A stretch of 64,000 bases of DNA, from positions 186,001-250,000 of the forward strand of contig NZ_JAVKDF010000027.1 of NCBI RefSeq assembly GCF_040222385.1, in the 5' to 3' direction. This document shows positions 51,762 to 59,551 of the stretch, piece after piece (position 1 is the stretch's first letter; each line of letters opens with the position of its first letter). The notes below the pieces were generated by a model. The model ran no database searches, was not told the origin of the DNA, and saw only the letters and a list, made by a program, of their open reading frames with translations. A program made the translations under genes and the position numbers. This DNA comes from Imperialibacter sp040222385. GTDB lineage: Bacteria > Bacteroidota > Bacteroidia > Cytophagales > Cyclobacteriaceae.

Positions 51762-51790
51762 AATTGTAGTCTTTATCTGGTTAACAAAAC

Positions 51791-54193
51791 TTAGTTCCTC
51801 AAGGGTTTCCCTTTGAACAAAATGCTGTGAATTCTCTCCACCGTTTTCGGCTCGCCGGTCAGGCTAAGGAATGCCTCCCTTTCCAAATCAAGCAGGTATT
51901 GCTCCGACACTTCCGTCGGCGATGAAAGATCTCCGCCACTCATGATGTAGCCAAGTTTTCTGGCAATCAGGGCATCGTGCTCCGAAATATATTTTCCGTA
52001 CAGCATACCAGTTATGCCTGCTTCGAACAAAGCCAGTGACGATTGACCATGTACTTTGATATCCTTTCTCTCCAGAGGCTGAGTATAACCAGCTTCCGAG
52101 AGTTCGATGGCTTTCCCTTTTGCATCAGCCAAAAGGCGGGCCCGGTTCAGCGTGATTTCGTCCGACGGTTTGATATAACCCAATGCCTTGCCTTCGTGTG
52201 CCGAGGTGGCCACTTTGGCTGTAGCGATGGTCATAAAATATTCCTGCAAATGATTCAGCTCCGGATCGCCAGGGGCATACGAGTCGCTGGCCCGGAGTGT
52301 CATTTCTTTTGTGCCGCCGCCCGCCGGAATCAAACCTACGCCAAATTCCACAAGGCCTATGTACGTTTCGGCTTGTGCCTGAATAGCGTCACAATGAAGT
52401 GAAAGCTCGCAGCCTCCACCCAGCGCCATGCCCGAAGGGGCTGAGATTACAGGCACGGAAGAAAAGCGGGCCCGCATCATGGTGGTTTGAAACTGGCGGA
52501 TCATTAAATCGATTTCGTCAAACTCTTGGTCGGAGGCATACATGAATAGCATGGCGAGGTTGGCACCAGCTGAAAAGTTCGCCCCTTCATTGCCTATCAC
52601 CAGGCCCCGGTAGTTCTCCTCTGCTTTTGCAATAGCGAGATTAATTCCCTCAATTACTTCCTGACCGAGAGAATTCATTTTTGTGTGAAATTCCAGATCC
52701 AGAATGCCATCGCCAATGTCATAGAGTGTAGCGCCAGCATTTTCCCAAACAATCCCTTTTTCTTTGAAGGCATCAAGGATAATGAGTCCTTCTTTTCCGG
52801 GGATAGGTTTGTATGCTTTTGAGGGAATGTCGTAATAAAGTTTCTGGCCTTTTTCAAATTTGTAGAAAGAGGTATTGCCGGCCGCCAGCATGTCATGAAC
52901 CCATGGAGCTACTTCCATTCCAGCGGTTTTCATCTTTTCGGCAGTCGCTTTTACACCTACCAAATCCCATGTTTCAAAAGGGCCGAGCTCCCACGCAAAA
53001 CCAGCGCAGACAGCCTGATCGATTTTGTAAAGCTCGTCGGCAATTTCCGGAATTCTCATGGAGCAATACCTGAACACATCATAGAAGGTTGCCCTATAAA
53101 ACTCACCGGCTTTATCAGAAGCATTGATCAACTTTGGTAAACGCTCCTTTACACTTTCAATGTCTTTTACTTCTTCCAGGGATTTAAAGGAAGCCTTGGT
53201 TCTTGACCCATATTCAAATGTCTTCAGGTTCAACTCGAGAATTTCCTTCTCGCCTTTTTCGTTGACCGTCTTTTTGAAGAAGCCTTGTTTTGTTTTGTCG
53301 CCCCACCATTTTTTGTTGTAAAGCTCTTCTACAATTTTCGGTAGTTTGAAGGTGGCCTTCGACTCGTCTTTTGGCAAGCCCTGCAACAAATTTCTCGATA
53401 CATTAACTGTCGTGTCGAGGCCTACCACATCCATGGTTCGGAAGGTGGCCGATTTTGCCCGGCCGATAACGGGGCCGGTCATTCGATCAACTTCACCGAC
53501 TGTCAATCCCATTTTTTCCACTACATGCATCCCAGACATTAAAGAGTAGACCCCTATCCGATTGGCAATGAATGCCGGCGTGTCCTTGCATAGCACGGTT
53601 TCCTTACCAAGGTACAAATCGCCATAGTGCATAAGGAAGTCCACCACCTTTTGGTCTGTGGCTGGAGTAGGAATGATTTCCAGCAACCTCAAATAACGAG
53701 GCGGGTTGAAAAAGTGGGTTCCGGCAAAATGCTTCCTGAAGTCATCGCTTCTTCCTTCAGCCATTAGGTGGATTGGAATACCCGACGTGTTGGAAGTAAC
53801 TAAGGTGCCAGGCTTACGGAATTTTTCCACCTGATCGTACACCTTCTTCTTGATGTCGAGATTTTCAACCACAACCTCCATTACCCAATCACATTCGGCA
53901 ATAGATTTCATGTCGTCGTCAAAATTCCCTGTTTTTACCAGGCTCGCTTTCTTGGAGTCAAAAAGGGGAGCTGGCTTTGAAAAAATTGCAGTTTGGAGGG
54001 CGGTGTTTACAATCCGGTTACGAACAAGTGGATGCTCCATTGTTAAGCCTTTCTTTTTCTCATCATCCGAAAGTTCTTTCGGAACGATGTCTAAAAGCAG
54101 AACCTGAACACCAATGTTCGCAAAGTGACATGCGATCCTTGAGCCCATTACACCTGAGCCAAGAACTGCCACCTTTTTAATAACTCTGTTCAT
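51791..54193 (-). CDS. 3-hydroxyacyl-CoA dehydrogenase / enoyl-CoA hydratase (FadN-type order)
   Basis: The 800-residue product has the NAD-binding 3-hydroxyacyl-CoA dehydrogenase part first (GSGVMGSRIACHFANIG; SNTSGIPIHLMAEG; HFFNPPRYLRLLEIIP) and the enoyl-CoA hydratase part last (EGANFSAGANLAMLF; GMALGGGCELSLHCD). That order is the FadN type of Bacillus, the reverse of E. coli FadB. It performs hydration and NAD-linked oxidation in fatty-acid breakdown. It overlaps the MarR gene by 17 bases. Confidence 0.94.
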   Translation of the reverse strand: MNRVIKKVAVLGSGVMGSRIACHFANIGVQVLLLDIVPKELSDDEKKKGLTMEHPLVRNRIVNTALQTAIFSKPAPLFDSKKASLVKTGNFDDDMKSIAECDWVMEVVVENLDIKKKVYDQVEKFRKPGTLVTSNTSGIPIHLMAEGRSDDFRKHFAGTHFFNPPRYLRLLEIIPTPATDQKVVDFLMHYGDLYLGKETVLCKDTPAFIANRIGVYSLMSGMHVVEKMGLTVGEVDRMTGPVIGRAKSATFRTMDVVGLDTTVNVSRNLLQGLPKDESKATFKLPKIVEELYNKKWWGDKTKQGFFKKTVNEKGEKEILELNLKTFEYGSRTKASFKSLEEVKDIESVKERLPKLINASDKAGEFYRATFYDVFRYCSMRIPEIADELYKIDQAVCAGFAWELGPFETWDLVGVKATAEKMKTAGMEVAPWVHDMLAAGNTSFYKFEKGQKLYYDIPSKAYKPIPGKEGLIILDAFKEKGIVWENAGATLYDIGDGILDLEFHTKMNSLGQEVIEGINLAIAKAEENYRGLVIGNEGANFSAGANLAMLFMYASDQEFDEIDLMIRQFQTTMMRARFSSVPVISAPSGMALGGGCELSLHCDAIQAQAETYIGLVEFGVGLIPAGGGTKEMTLRASDSYAPGDPELNHLQEYFMTIATAKVATSAHEGKALGYIKPSDEITLNRARLLADAKGKAIELSEAGYTQPLERKDIKVHGQSSLALFEAGITGMLYGKYISEHDALIARKLGYIMSGGDLSSPTEVSEQYLLDLEREAFLSLTGEPKTVERIHSILFKGKPLRN

Positions 54194-54653
54194 AAATTTT
54201 CTCTTCGTTAATGTAAGTATGGATCAGTTGTTTATCCTCTATGAGTTGATTGATCTGTGTGATGACGTCAAAGAATACCTTGAGCTTTTCAGGGTCGACC
54301 TGATCGATCACCATTTCGTTGAATGCTATAACCACCCTTTTTGAGAGAGTCTTCTGATATTTTCCCTTCTCAGTTAAAAATATCCGAACCGACCTGCCAT
54401 CGTTGGGGTCAGGCATTTTGTAGATGAGCTCCCGCTCTTCCATATTTTTGAGCATCCTTGTGAGACTCCTTGCTTCCAGCCCCATAAGAGGAGCTATCTT
54501 GGTGGCCGGGGTGCCCTCTTCGCTTTCTATATTGAGCAACACAAATCCAATCGATGTGGTAATGCCATCATTTTGGCCTGCCTGGTTATACATCCTGGCA
54601 ATGCTATGCCATGCTACTTTAATATTATAGTCAATGGTGTCTTCTCTCTTCAT
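54177..54653 (-). CDS. MarR-family transcriptional regulator
   Basis: The product (158 residues from the ATG at 54651-54653) is a MarR winged helix: TKIAPLMGLEARSLTRMLKNMEERELIYK and the wing PDPNDGRSVRIFLTEKG. It is the first gene of the beta-oxidation operon and very likely controls it, perhaps responding to an acyl-CoA. An upstream in-frame start at 54689 would overlap the promoter. Confidence 0.93.
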   Translation of the reverse strand: MKREDTIDYNIKVAWHSIARMYNQAGQNDGITTSIGFVLLNIESEEGTPATKIAPLMGLEARSLTRMLKNMEERELIYKMPDPNDGRSVRIFLTEKGKYQKTLSKRVVIAFNEMVIDQVDPEKLKVFFDVITQINQLIEDKQLIHTYINEEKIYEQSY

Positions 54654-54677
54654 TCTTAAGGGATAACGGGAGTATAT

Positions 54678-54708
54678 CAAATATAGCAAAATTTGTTATG
54701 CATGCATA
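54678..54708 (-). promoter_or_regulatory. Promoter element and palindrome before the MarR/beta-oxidation operon
   Basis: The minus strand carries TATATTTG (54678-54685), a full match to the TAnnTTTG -7 consensus, 24 bases before the MarR ATG. A perfect 12-base palindrome TATGCATGCATA lies at 54697-54708, in the spacer/-33 part of this promoter, where a MarR dimer could block polymerase. Confidence 0.6.
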
Positions 54709-54748
54709 CTATTTTTGCCCAGCATTTGATCAAGTTAGAAAAGTGTAT

Positions 54749-56566
54749 TTATTGATTGAGGTCACCCCGAAGCTCCCGGAATCTTTTGCGGGCCTCGGCG
54801 GTGTAAATACTTCCCGGGTAGGTCGTAAGCAGTGCTTGAAAAGCTTCCATGGCAAGTTGCTTGTTCCCTAGCTGCTTGTCGATAATTTTGCCCTTTAGAA
54901 ATAGCGCATCATCTCCAAGGATATCTGTAGGGTAGCTGGCAAGTACCTTGTCAAGAAGTGCAATGGCTACTTCCGGATGCCCCAACTCCTGATTGATTTG
55001 TGCCATTTTGTACCAAACCTCATCTGTAATTCTATGGTTAGGAAATTGGCTAAGCAACGAGTCAAACCCCTGTAGGGCTTCAATTTTCTTGTTTTGGAAA
55101 AGCATCAAATCAACAGCGGCAAATTTCTTCATTGCCCGCTCCGTGGTATCCATAAGTGTATTGTCCTGAATCAACAAGCTAAGGGCCATGGCGTCATTTG
55201 AGATTTCCCGGGAAGTCGCAAGTTTCAAGATATCGAGGTGGGCTTTCGCAAGTTCAAAATCACCATTGTAGTAATTAAGCTTCGCATTCTTGAGTTTTGC
55301 TTCATAGCCAACCAGGCTTTCTTTGCTGTCTTTCTCCACCTGCGAATAGAGTAGCGTTGATTCCCACGGCTCTCCTATCAGGAGATAAATATCCCCAAGA
55401 TCGAGTTTGCAACTGGAAACCAATTGCGGCTGAGCCCTCGGAAAATTGATAATGTCTTTTAGCGTAGAAATTGCCTGATCCTTTTCATCGAGATAAAAAG
55501 CATATAACAAAGCCTTGCTTCTGAGCGCTTCCAGGGTGTTGCTGTTCAGCCCCGAATCTTTGATAAGATTATCATAGTCGGCAATCAAAGTTCTGATGGC
55601 GGTGGTGTCAACCGGATAAGTGTTTTTAACTTTTCCTTCCCTGGCTTTTATCAACATCCTTCTTGCCAGCACATAATTGGAAGACGAAGGATATGTTTGA
55701 ATAATCCATGAGAAAATATCTTCAGCATCTTCAAATGCTCCGTTGTCAATTGCAATAATACCAATTTCGAGCACTCTCGACCCCTCGCCTTTCTCCCGGC
55801 GATCAATAGCTCTGGCTTGTGTAAACGCACCAAAAAAGTTTTTCTGCTGAAGTTCTGTCCAGATAAGCAACTCGCCATAAATAATATCATTAGGACTCTT
55901 TTGCACCTTCTGGATAAGAATAGTTTCCAGCGCTTCCAAATCTTCCGGTTCTGTGAGGAGGTTCTGCAGAATATTCCTGACGTAGTTGATATTGTTGGGA
56001 TTTTGAATGGCAAAGTTGAGATACTCTTCCATCATTTGCTCCCTGTTGTTGAGCAGGCGATAGATATTTGCCAACTCAATAGAATAAGCATACTGATTGC
56101 CAGACGATTGCCTTCCTGCCAGGTAAGTTTTGAGAGCATACTCTCTGAGCTGCTTCGAGATAAAAGTTTGGGCTGTAATCCGAAGCTTGTAGTTATCCCC
56201 TTTTATGCCTGCTATCACCGACTCAAATTGGCTATTGGCTTTATCGGTCTTCCCGGCCGCCTGATATACCATGCCCAGGTCAATCTTATAGATTAAGTTG
56301 CCCTCATCTCGCTTAATTTGTTTCTCTACGTAGTCTTCTGCTTCCTTGTAGTTTTCAAGGTTGATCAGGAGCGCCAGGTAATTATTATGAACAAAAGGGA
56401 TATTTCTGAAATCCTTCACCAGGTCTTTATAAAGATCAAGGGCCTTATCAACATCGCCCTGGCCCAAATATTCATTGGCCAGATCTATTTTAGCGTTGTC
56501 CTGGGCAAAACTTAAAGCCGGCGCAACGAGGGTCAGCATGGCTACTATTATCAGTCGTTTAGTCAT
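54749..56566 (-). CDS. TPR-repeat exported protein
   Basis: The 605-residue product has a signal peptide (RLIIVAMLTLVAPALSFAQ) and TPR-type helical repeats along most of its length (ANEYLGQGDVDKALDLYKDL; YKMAQINQELGHPEVAIALLDKVLASYP; LGNKQLAMEAFQALLTTYPGS). TPR proteins act as scaffolds; the C-terminal part recalls YbgF/CpoB-like repeats. Its start codon is directly next to the first DnaA box of the origin-like region. Confidence 0.88.
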   Translation of the reverse strand: MTKRLIIVAMLTLVAPALSFAQDNAKIDLANEYLGQGDVDKALDLYKDLVKDFRNIPFVHNNYLALLINLENYKEAEDYVEKQIKRDEGNLIYKIDLGMVYQAAGKTDKANSQFESVIAGIKGDNYKLRITAQTFISKQLREYALKTYLAGRQSSGNQYAYSIELANIYRLLNNREQMMEEYLNFAIQNPNNINYVRNILQNLLTEPEDLEALETILIQKVQKSPNDIIYGELLIWTELQQKNFFGAFTQARAIDRREKGEGSRVLEIGIIAIDNGAFEDAEDIFSWIIQTYPSSSNYVLARRMLIKAREGKVKNTYPVDTTAIRTLIADYDNLIKDSGLNSNTLEALRSKALLYAFYLDEKDQAISTLKDIINFPRAQPQLVSSCKLDLGDIYLLIGEPWESTLLYSQVEKDSKESLVGYEAKLKNAKLNYYNGDFELAKAHLDILKLATSREISNDAMALSLLIQDNTLMDTTERAMKKFAAVDLMLFQNKKIEALQGFDSLLSQFPNHRITDEVWYKMAQINQELGHPEVAIALLDKVLASYPTDILGDDALFLKGKIIDKQLGNKQLAMEAFQALLTTYPGSIYTAEARKRFRELRGDLNQ

Positions 56567-56692
56567 TTATCCACATTTTCTGTTTTCTAATATATATAAC
56601 TAATTTTTTAAAAGATTAATTGAAGAGTATTATTAAGTCTGTGGATTTGTGGATAAGAAAATTAGCATGAGTTAATTGTTGATTCAAGTGGA

Positions 56693-56720
56693 GTTTCAAA
56701 CAATATGTTAACATTGAAAC
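56693..56720. repeat. Nested inverted repeat in the origin-like region
   Basis: GTTTCAA (56693-56699) is complementary to TTGAAAC (56714-56720), and between them lies the perfect palindrome ATGTTAACAT (56705-56714). A protein-binding role is possible; no known consensus is matched. Confidence 0.4.
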
Positions 56721-56755
56721 GGATGTGATAAGCAAATGGAGTGAGTTTGTTGATA

Positions 56756-56777
56756 GGTGGGGGTTTGGGTGTGTGGG
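56756..56777 (+). repeat. G-rich tract in the origin-like region
   Basis: Runs GG, GGGGG, GGG and GGG are separated by short T/G spacers on the plus strand. They could form a two-layer G-quadruplex when single-stranded. It may instead reflect only the local G excess. Confidence 0.3.
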
Positions 56778-56924
56778 TATCTTTATTCCGGGACTGTGTT
56801 GGTAACCGGTAACTGAAATGTGTATAAAGCTGCTTGTTTGAAAATGGCCTTGATTGTTGCGCTTGACTTGATTCTGGTTGTGGAGAACTTGGGTAGTTAA
56901 ACACAGGCTAAGCTGAGTTTTCCA

Positions 56925-58667
56925 CTAGAAGGTAAGCTCAATATTTTCCTGTGTCCAGTTTTGCCTAACGTTGAAGAATTCGGGATATATGTACACACTC
57001 TCAGGTTCTATTCGTTTAAGACTGTTTCCGGTTGACCATACGCCGTCTTTATTATCATCGATTAGGACTCGGAAGGTGTAGTCGCCCGGAGGGACATTCT
57101 TGAATTCGAAACTAGGCGTGCCTGGTTGCGAGAAAACTACTTTGTATTTGTTGGTTACGAGTTGAAGAGTGTAGTGGGTTTGATCCGTTATAATATTGCC
57201 TCTTATTATTCCTCTTTCCTCGCTGTTTATAAACCTCAGTGGTATGTTTTCTGTGTATGAAGTGTCGCCATCTACTGAAAAAAAGGTTCCTTTTGGCAGT
57301 TTAACTCGGGTGTAGTTATCTTCTACTTTATCTAGTAAGTTTTTGATTTTGTTGTAGCGCTTAAAGTCGATCGATGACGTATCGGATTTTAAGGAGTCAG
57401 TTAGGTGCTCGTAACGAAGTTTTGCGTTGGGTACTATTTTCTTGTCAATTTGCGTGTTGACGGTTGCTCTGGTTTTGTGACTATTCCATATGATGGTGTC
57501 TATCCTGATCGGGTGCTGAACAAGGGTGTCTATAGAAACCCTCATTGAGTCGGCGATGTAGTGTGTCGCCACCGGCTTAGTAAACGATAAAGTAAAGGTT
57601 GTTTTCTCAAGTATCTGTTCGTCCTTAGCAGGAATGGTGGTGAATGTGAATGGCGGTATGGTTCGCTTACTTGACGTAAACTTTAAGTAGGCGGTGTCTA
57701 TGGTTTGGTTGTAGGTACTGTCTATGGAGGTGATGGCTATCTGCAGGCTGTCCTTTTTTGGGTTGGAGACTGGATAGAATACTATGCCTCTGCCGTCTGT
57801 TGTGAGGTTGGCTTCAATTGTCCAGTTGGGAAGTTTCAATGAATCCAGGATTTGCACACTGAAATCTTTAAGTGGTTTATTGTAGCGGCTTTCGAAGTAG
57901 ATTCCCGAAGTGCGGGAGTTGAGCTGGGCGAGCGGCCTTACATCGTTCCGGATAATGGGGATGACAAGGGAGTCAATATTTTGTGTTAGAGCCAGTGTGT
58001 CTGCAATGAATCCATGCGGCTCATCATTCGATTCACATAAGTTGTTTTTGTTCTTGTCCTGAAAGGCATAAATTCTGTAACTCCCGTTTTTAAGATTCTC
58101 TATGGAATAGGTTCCGTCCTCTGCTGTTTTTGCAAAATAAAGAGGTCGCTTGTTAAATATGTCCGTTGTGTCTTTCGCCTGGTAGAGTGCCACGGTTATT
58201 TCTTTCAGAGGTTCCTGGGTCATCAGATCGATTATGCTACCGGTGATTGACAGCGAGTCAATGTAGGTGGTGGTGCTAAATGCCAGTATGATATTTTCGG
58301 CATCGTTGTTTTCGGTGATGTCTGAAATAGTGCTGTTAAAATTTAACGTGTAGGTGGTGCTGTCAGCAAATGGGTTTTCGAACTCTAGTGTTAAGCTTGT
58401 TTTTTTTATGAGTACATCAAATTTGTTTTGATCATCCGGGGTAATGATAAGTTTAGTTTTGATTTGGTCTTCCTTAATGAACTCATCAAAGACCAGGGTA
58501 ATTTTCTGATCTTTAAAGTTGAGAGACTTGTTAATGGGATACGATTCCAGAAGAGTGGGAGGAATAGTGTCTTTTGCTCCTCCGGTTACGGGTTGCTGGC
58601 TGGCACATGAGGTGTAAAGGACAAATGCATATACAGCAAGAAAAGCTGAAAGAAGTATATTTTTCAT
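56925..58667 (-). CDS. Ig-like-domain lipoprotein
   Basis: The 580-residue product has a lipoprotein signal ending YTSC (about residue 21). It then has a bacterial Ig-like (Big_5/SbsA-type) domain, recognised by DTIPPTLLESYPINKSLNFKD and LVFDEFIKED, a carboxypeptidase-regulatory-like part (SITGSIIDLMTQEPLKEITVALYQ; GTYSIENLKNGSYRIYAFQD), and further beta domains. Such proteins are frequent in Bacteroidota envelopes and have no assigned function. It overlaps the methyltransferase gene by four bases. Its plus strand is rich in G and T. Confidence 0.85.
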   Translation of the reverse strand: MKNILLSAFLAVYAFVLYTSCASQQPVTGGAKDTIPPTLLESYPINKSLNFKDQKITLVFDEFIKEDQIKTKLIITPDDQNKFDVLIKKTSLTLEFENPFADSTTYTLNFNSTISDITENNDAENIILAFSTTTYIDSLSITGSIIDLMTQEPLKEITVALYQAKDTTDIFNKRPLYFAKTAEDGTYSIENLKNGSYRIYAFQDKNKNNLCESNDEPHGFIADTLALTQNIDSLVIPIIRNDVRPLAQLNSRTSGIYFESRYNKPLKDFSVQILDSLKLPNWTIEANLTTDGRGIVFYPVSNPKKDSLQIAITSIDSTYNQTIDTAYLKFTSSKRTIPPFTFTTIPAKDEQILEKTTFTLSFTKPVATHYIADSMRVSIDTLVQHPIRIDTIIWNSHKTRATVNTQIDKKIVPNAKLRYEHLTDSLKSDTSSIDFKRYNKIKNLLDKVEDNYTRVKLPKGTFFSVDGDTSYTENIPLRFINSEERGIIRGNIITDQTHYTLQLVTNKYKVVFSQPGTPSFEFKNVPPGDYTFRVLIDDNKDGVWSTGNSLKRIEPESVYIYPEFFNVRQNWTQENIELTF

Positions 58668-59545
58668 TTCTTTTGGAAAATGTAGATCATACTGCTGTAT
58701 TGACTTGTCCTGGCTCCGTAAATATTTGATTTACAACCATTTATGGTGGACTTCATGATTTTATTGCTGCTGTTGACGTGCGTTTCTGATAATAGGCTGA
58801 TATAGAAGGAATCAAGATATAGTGGTGCTTTTTTAACGAAAGAAAGTCTGTTTGATTTTAGCAGCATTTTGATATTTTCGTCATCGAAATGAAATAGATG
58901 ACGAGGTACATCGTAAGCCGCCCAGTTTTCTTTATAGTGTTGTGCATCCCAGCTCTTGGTGTTTGGAACCGCTACAACCAAATACCCGCTTTTGCTCAAC
59001 AGCTTTTTTAGCTGTTTTATTGTGACGTTCAGTTCATGCACATGCTCAAGAACGTGCCACAAAGTGATTACTTCAAATTTTGCTTCTGCCTCTTTAACCG
59101 ATGCCAGGTTTCGGTAAACTGATAGTTGTTTACTCATCGCTTTGGATAGACCTACCTCCGATGGTTCTACTCCCCTGACCTGGTATTTGTTTGATTCCAT
59201 GTATTGCATAAACTGGCCAACACCACAGCCGTAATCCAGAAGTCTGCTGCCAGGTTTTGCTATTTTTTTGATCAATCTGAATTTGTACCACAACGTATAA
59301 CGTTGAGCTAATGAATAGAGTCTGCTCATCAGGCTACCGTCACTGTTATGTGATAGGTAGTTACTTGAGTCGTAGAACTGAGAGATGGTTTCTTTGTTGG
59401 GTCGTGGGTTGGTTATTAGTAGACCACACGAAGTGCATGTAGAGATAGCAAAACTCTGTTGAGAAACAAGATGATCTTTGCAGATAAGGCTGTTTCTTAA
59501 ATCGGTGTTTGAGCAAATGGGGCACTCGTCTATTCGTTCGTACAT
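58664..59545 (-). CDS. Class I SAM-dependent methyltransferase with N-terminal zinc ribbon
   Basis: The product (293 residues from the ATG at 59543-59545) has a CPIC/CTSC zinc-ribbon-like N terminus and a Rossmann methyltransferase core: LLDYGCGVGQF for SAM binding, VRGVEPSE, and LWHVLEHVHE. This layout resembles methyltransferases acting on sugars or quinone-like molecules, but the substrate is unknown. It lies six bases after mnmG and is probably co-transcribed. Confidence 0.9.
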   Translation of the reverse strand: MYERIDECPICSNTDLRNSLICKDHLVSQQSFAISTCTSCGLLITNPRPNKETISQFYDSSNYLSHNSDGSLMSRLYSLAQRYTLWYKFRLIKKIAKPGSRLLDYGCGVGQFMQYMESNKYQVRGVEPSEVGLSKAMSKQLSVYRNLASVKEAEAKFEVITLWHVLEHVHELNVTIKQLKKLLSKSGYLVVAVPNTKSWDAQHYKENWAAYDVPRHLFHFDDENIKMLLKSNRLSFVKKAPLYLDSFYISLLSETHVNSSNKIMKSTINGCKSNIYGARTSQYSSMIYIFQKK

Positions 59546-59551
59546 GTCCAA

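Larger units (their letters stand above)
56567..56924. other. Candidate chromosomal replication origin (oriC)
   Basis: This 358-base intergenic region has perfect DnaA boxes TTATCCACA at 56567-56575 and, inverted, at 56648-56656. Between them is a very AT-rich tract (about 56576-56639) fit for unwinding. Further boxes are TGTGTATAA (56819-56827, fits TTWTNCACA inverted), TGTGGAGAA (56879-56887, one mismatch) and a weak one at 56640-56648. Reading out of the second box on the minus strand, TAATAATA resembles a DnaA-trio. Two parS-like sites lie 5 kb to the right next to mnmG, a gene often found at origins. The dnaA gene itself is not in this window. Confidence 0.65.

Noticed and set aside
56662..56904. 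An 80-codon open frame on the minus strand in the origin-like region
   Set aside because: Its composition is rich in P, S, Q and T with no signal, motif or homology that I recognise, and it overlaps DnaA boxes.
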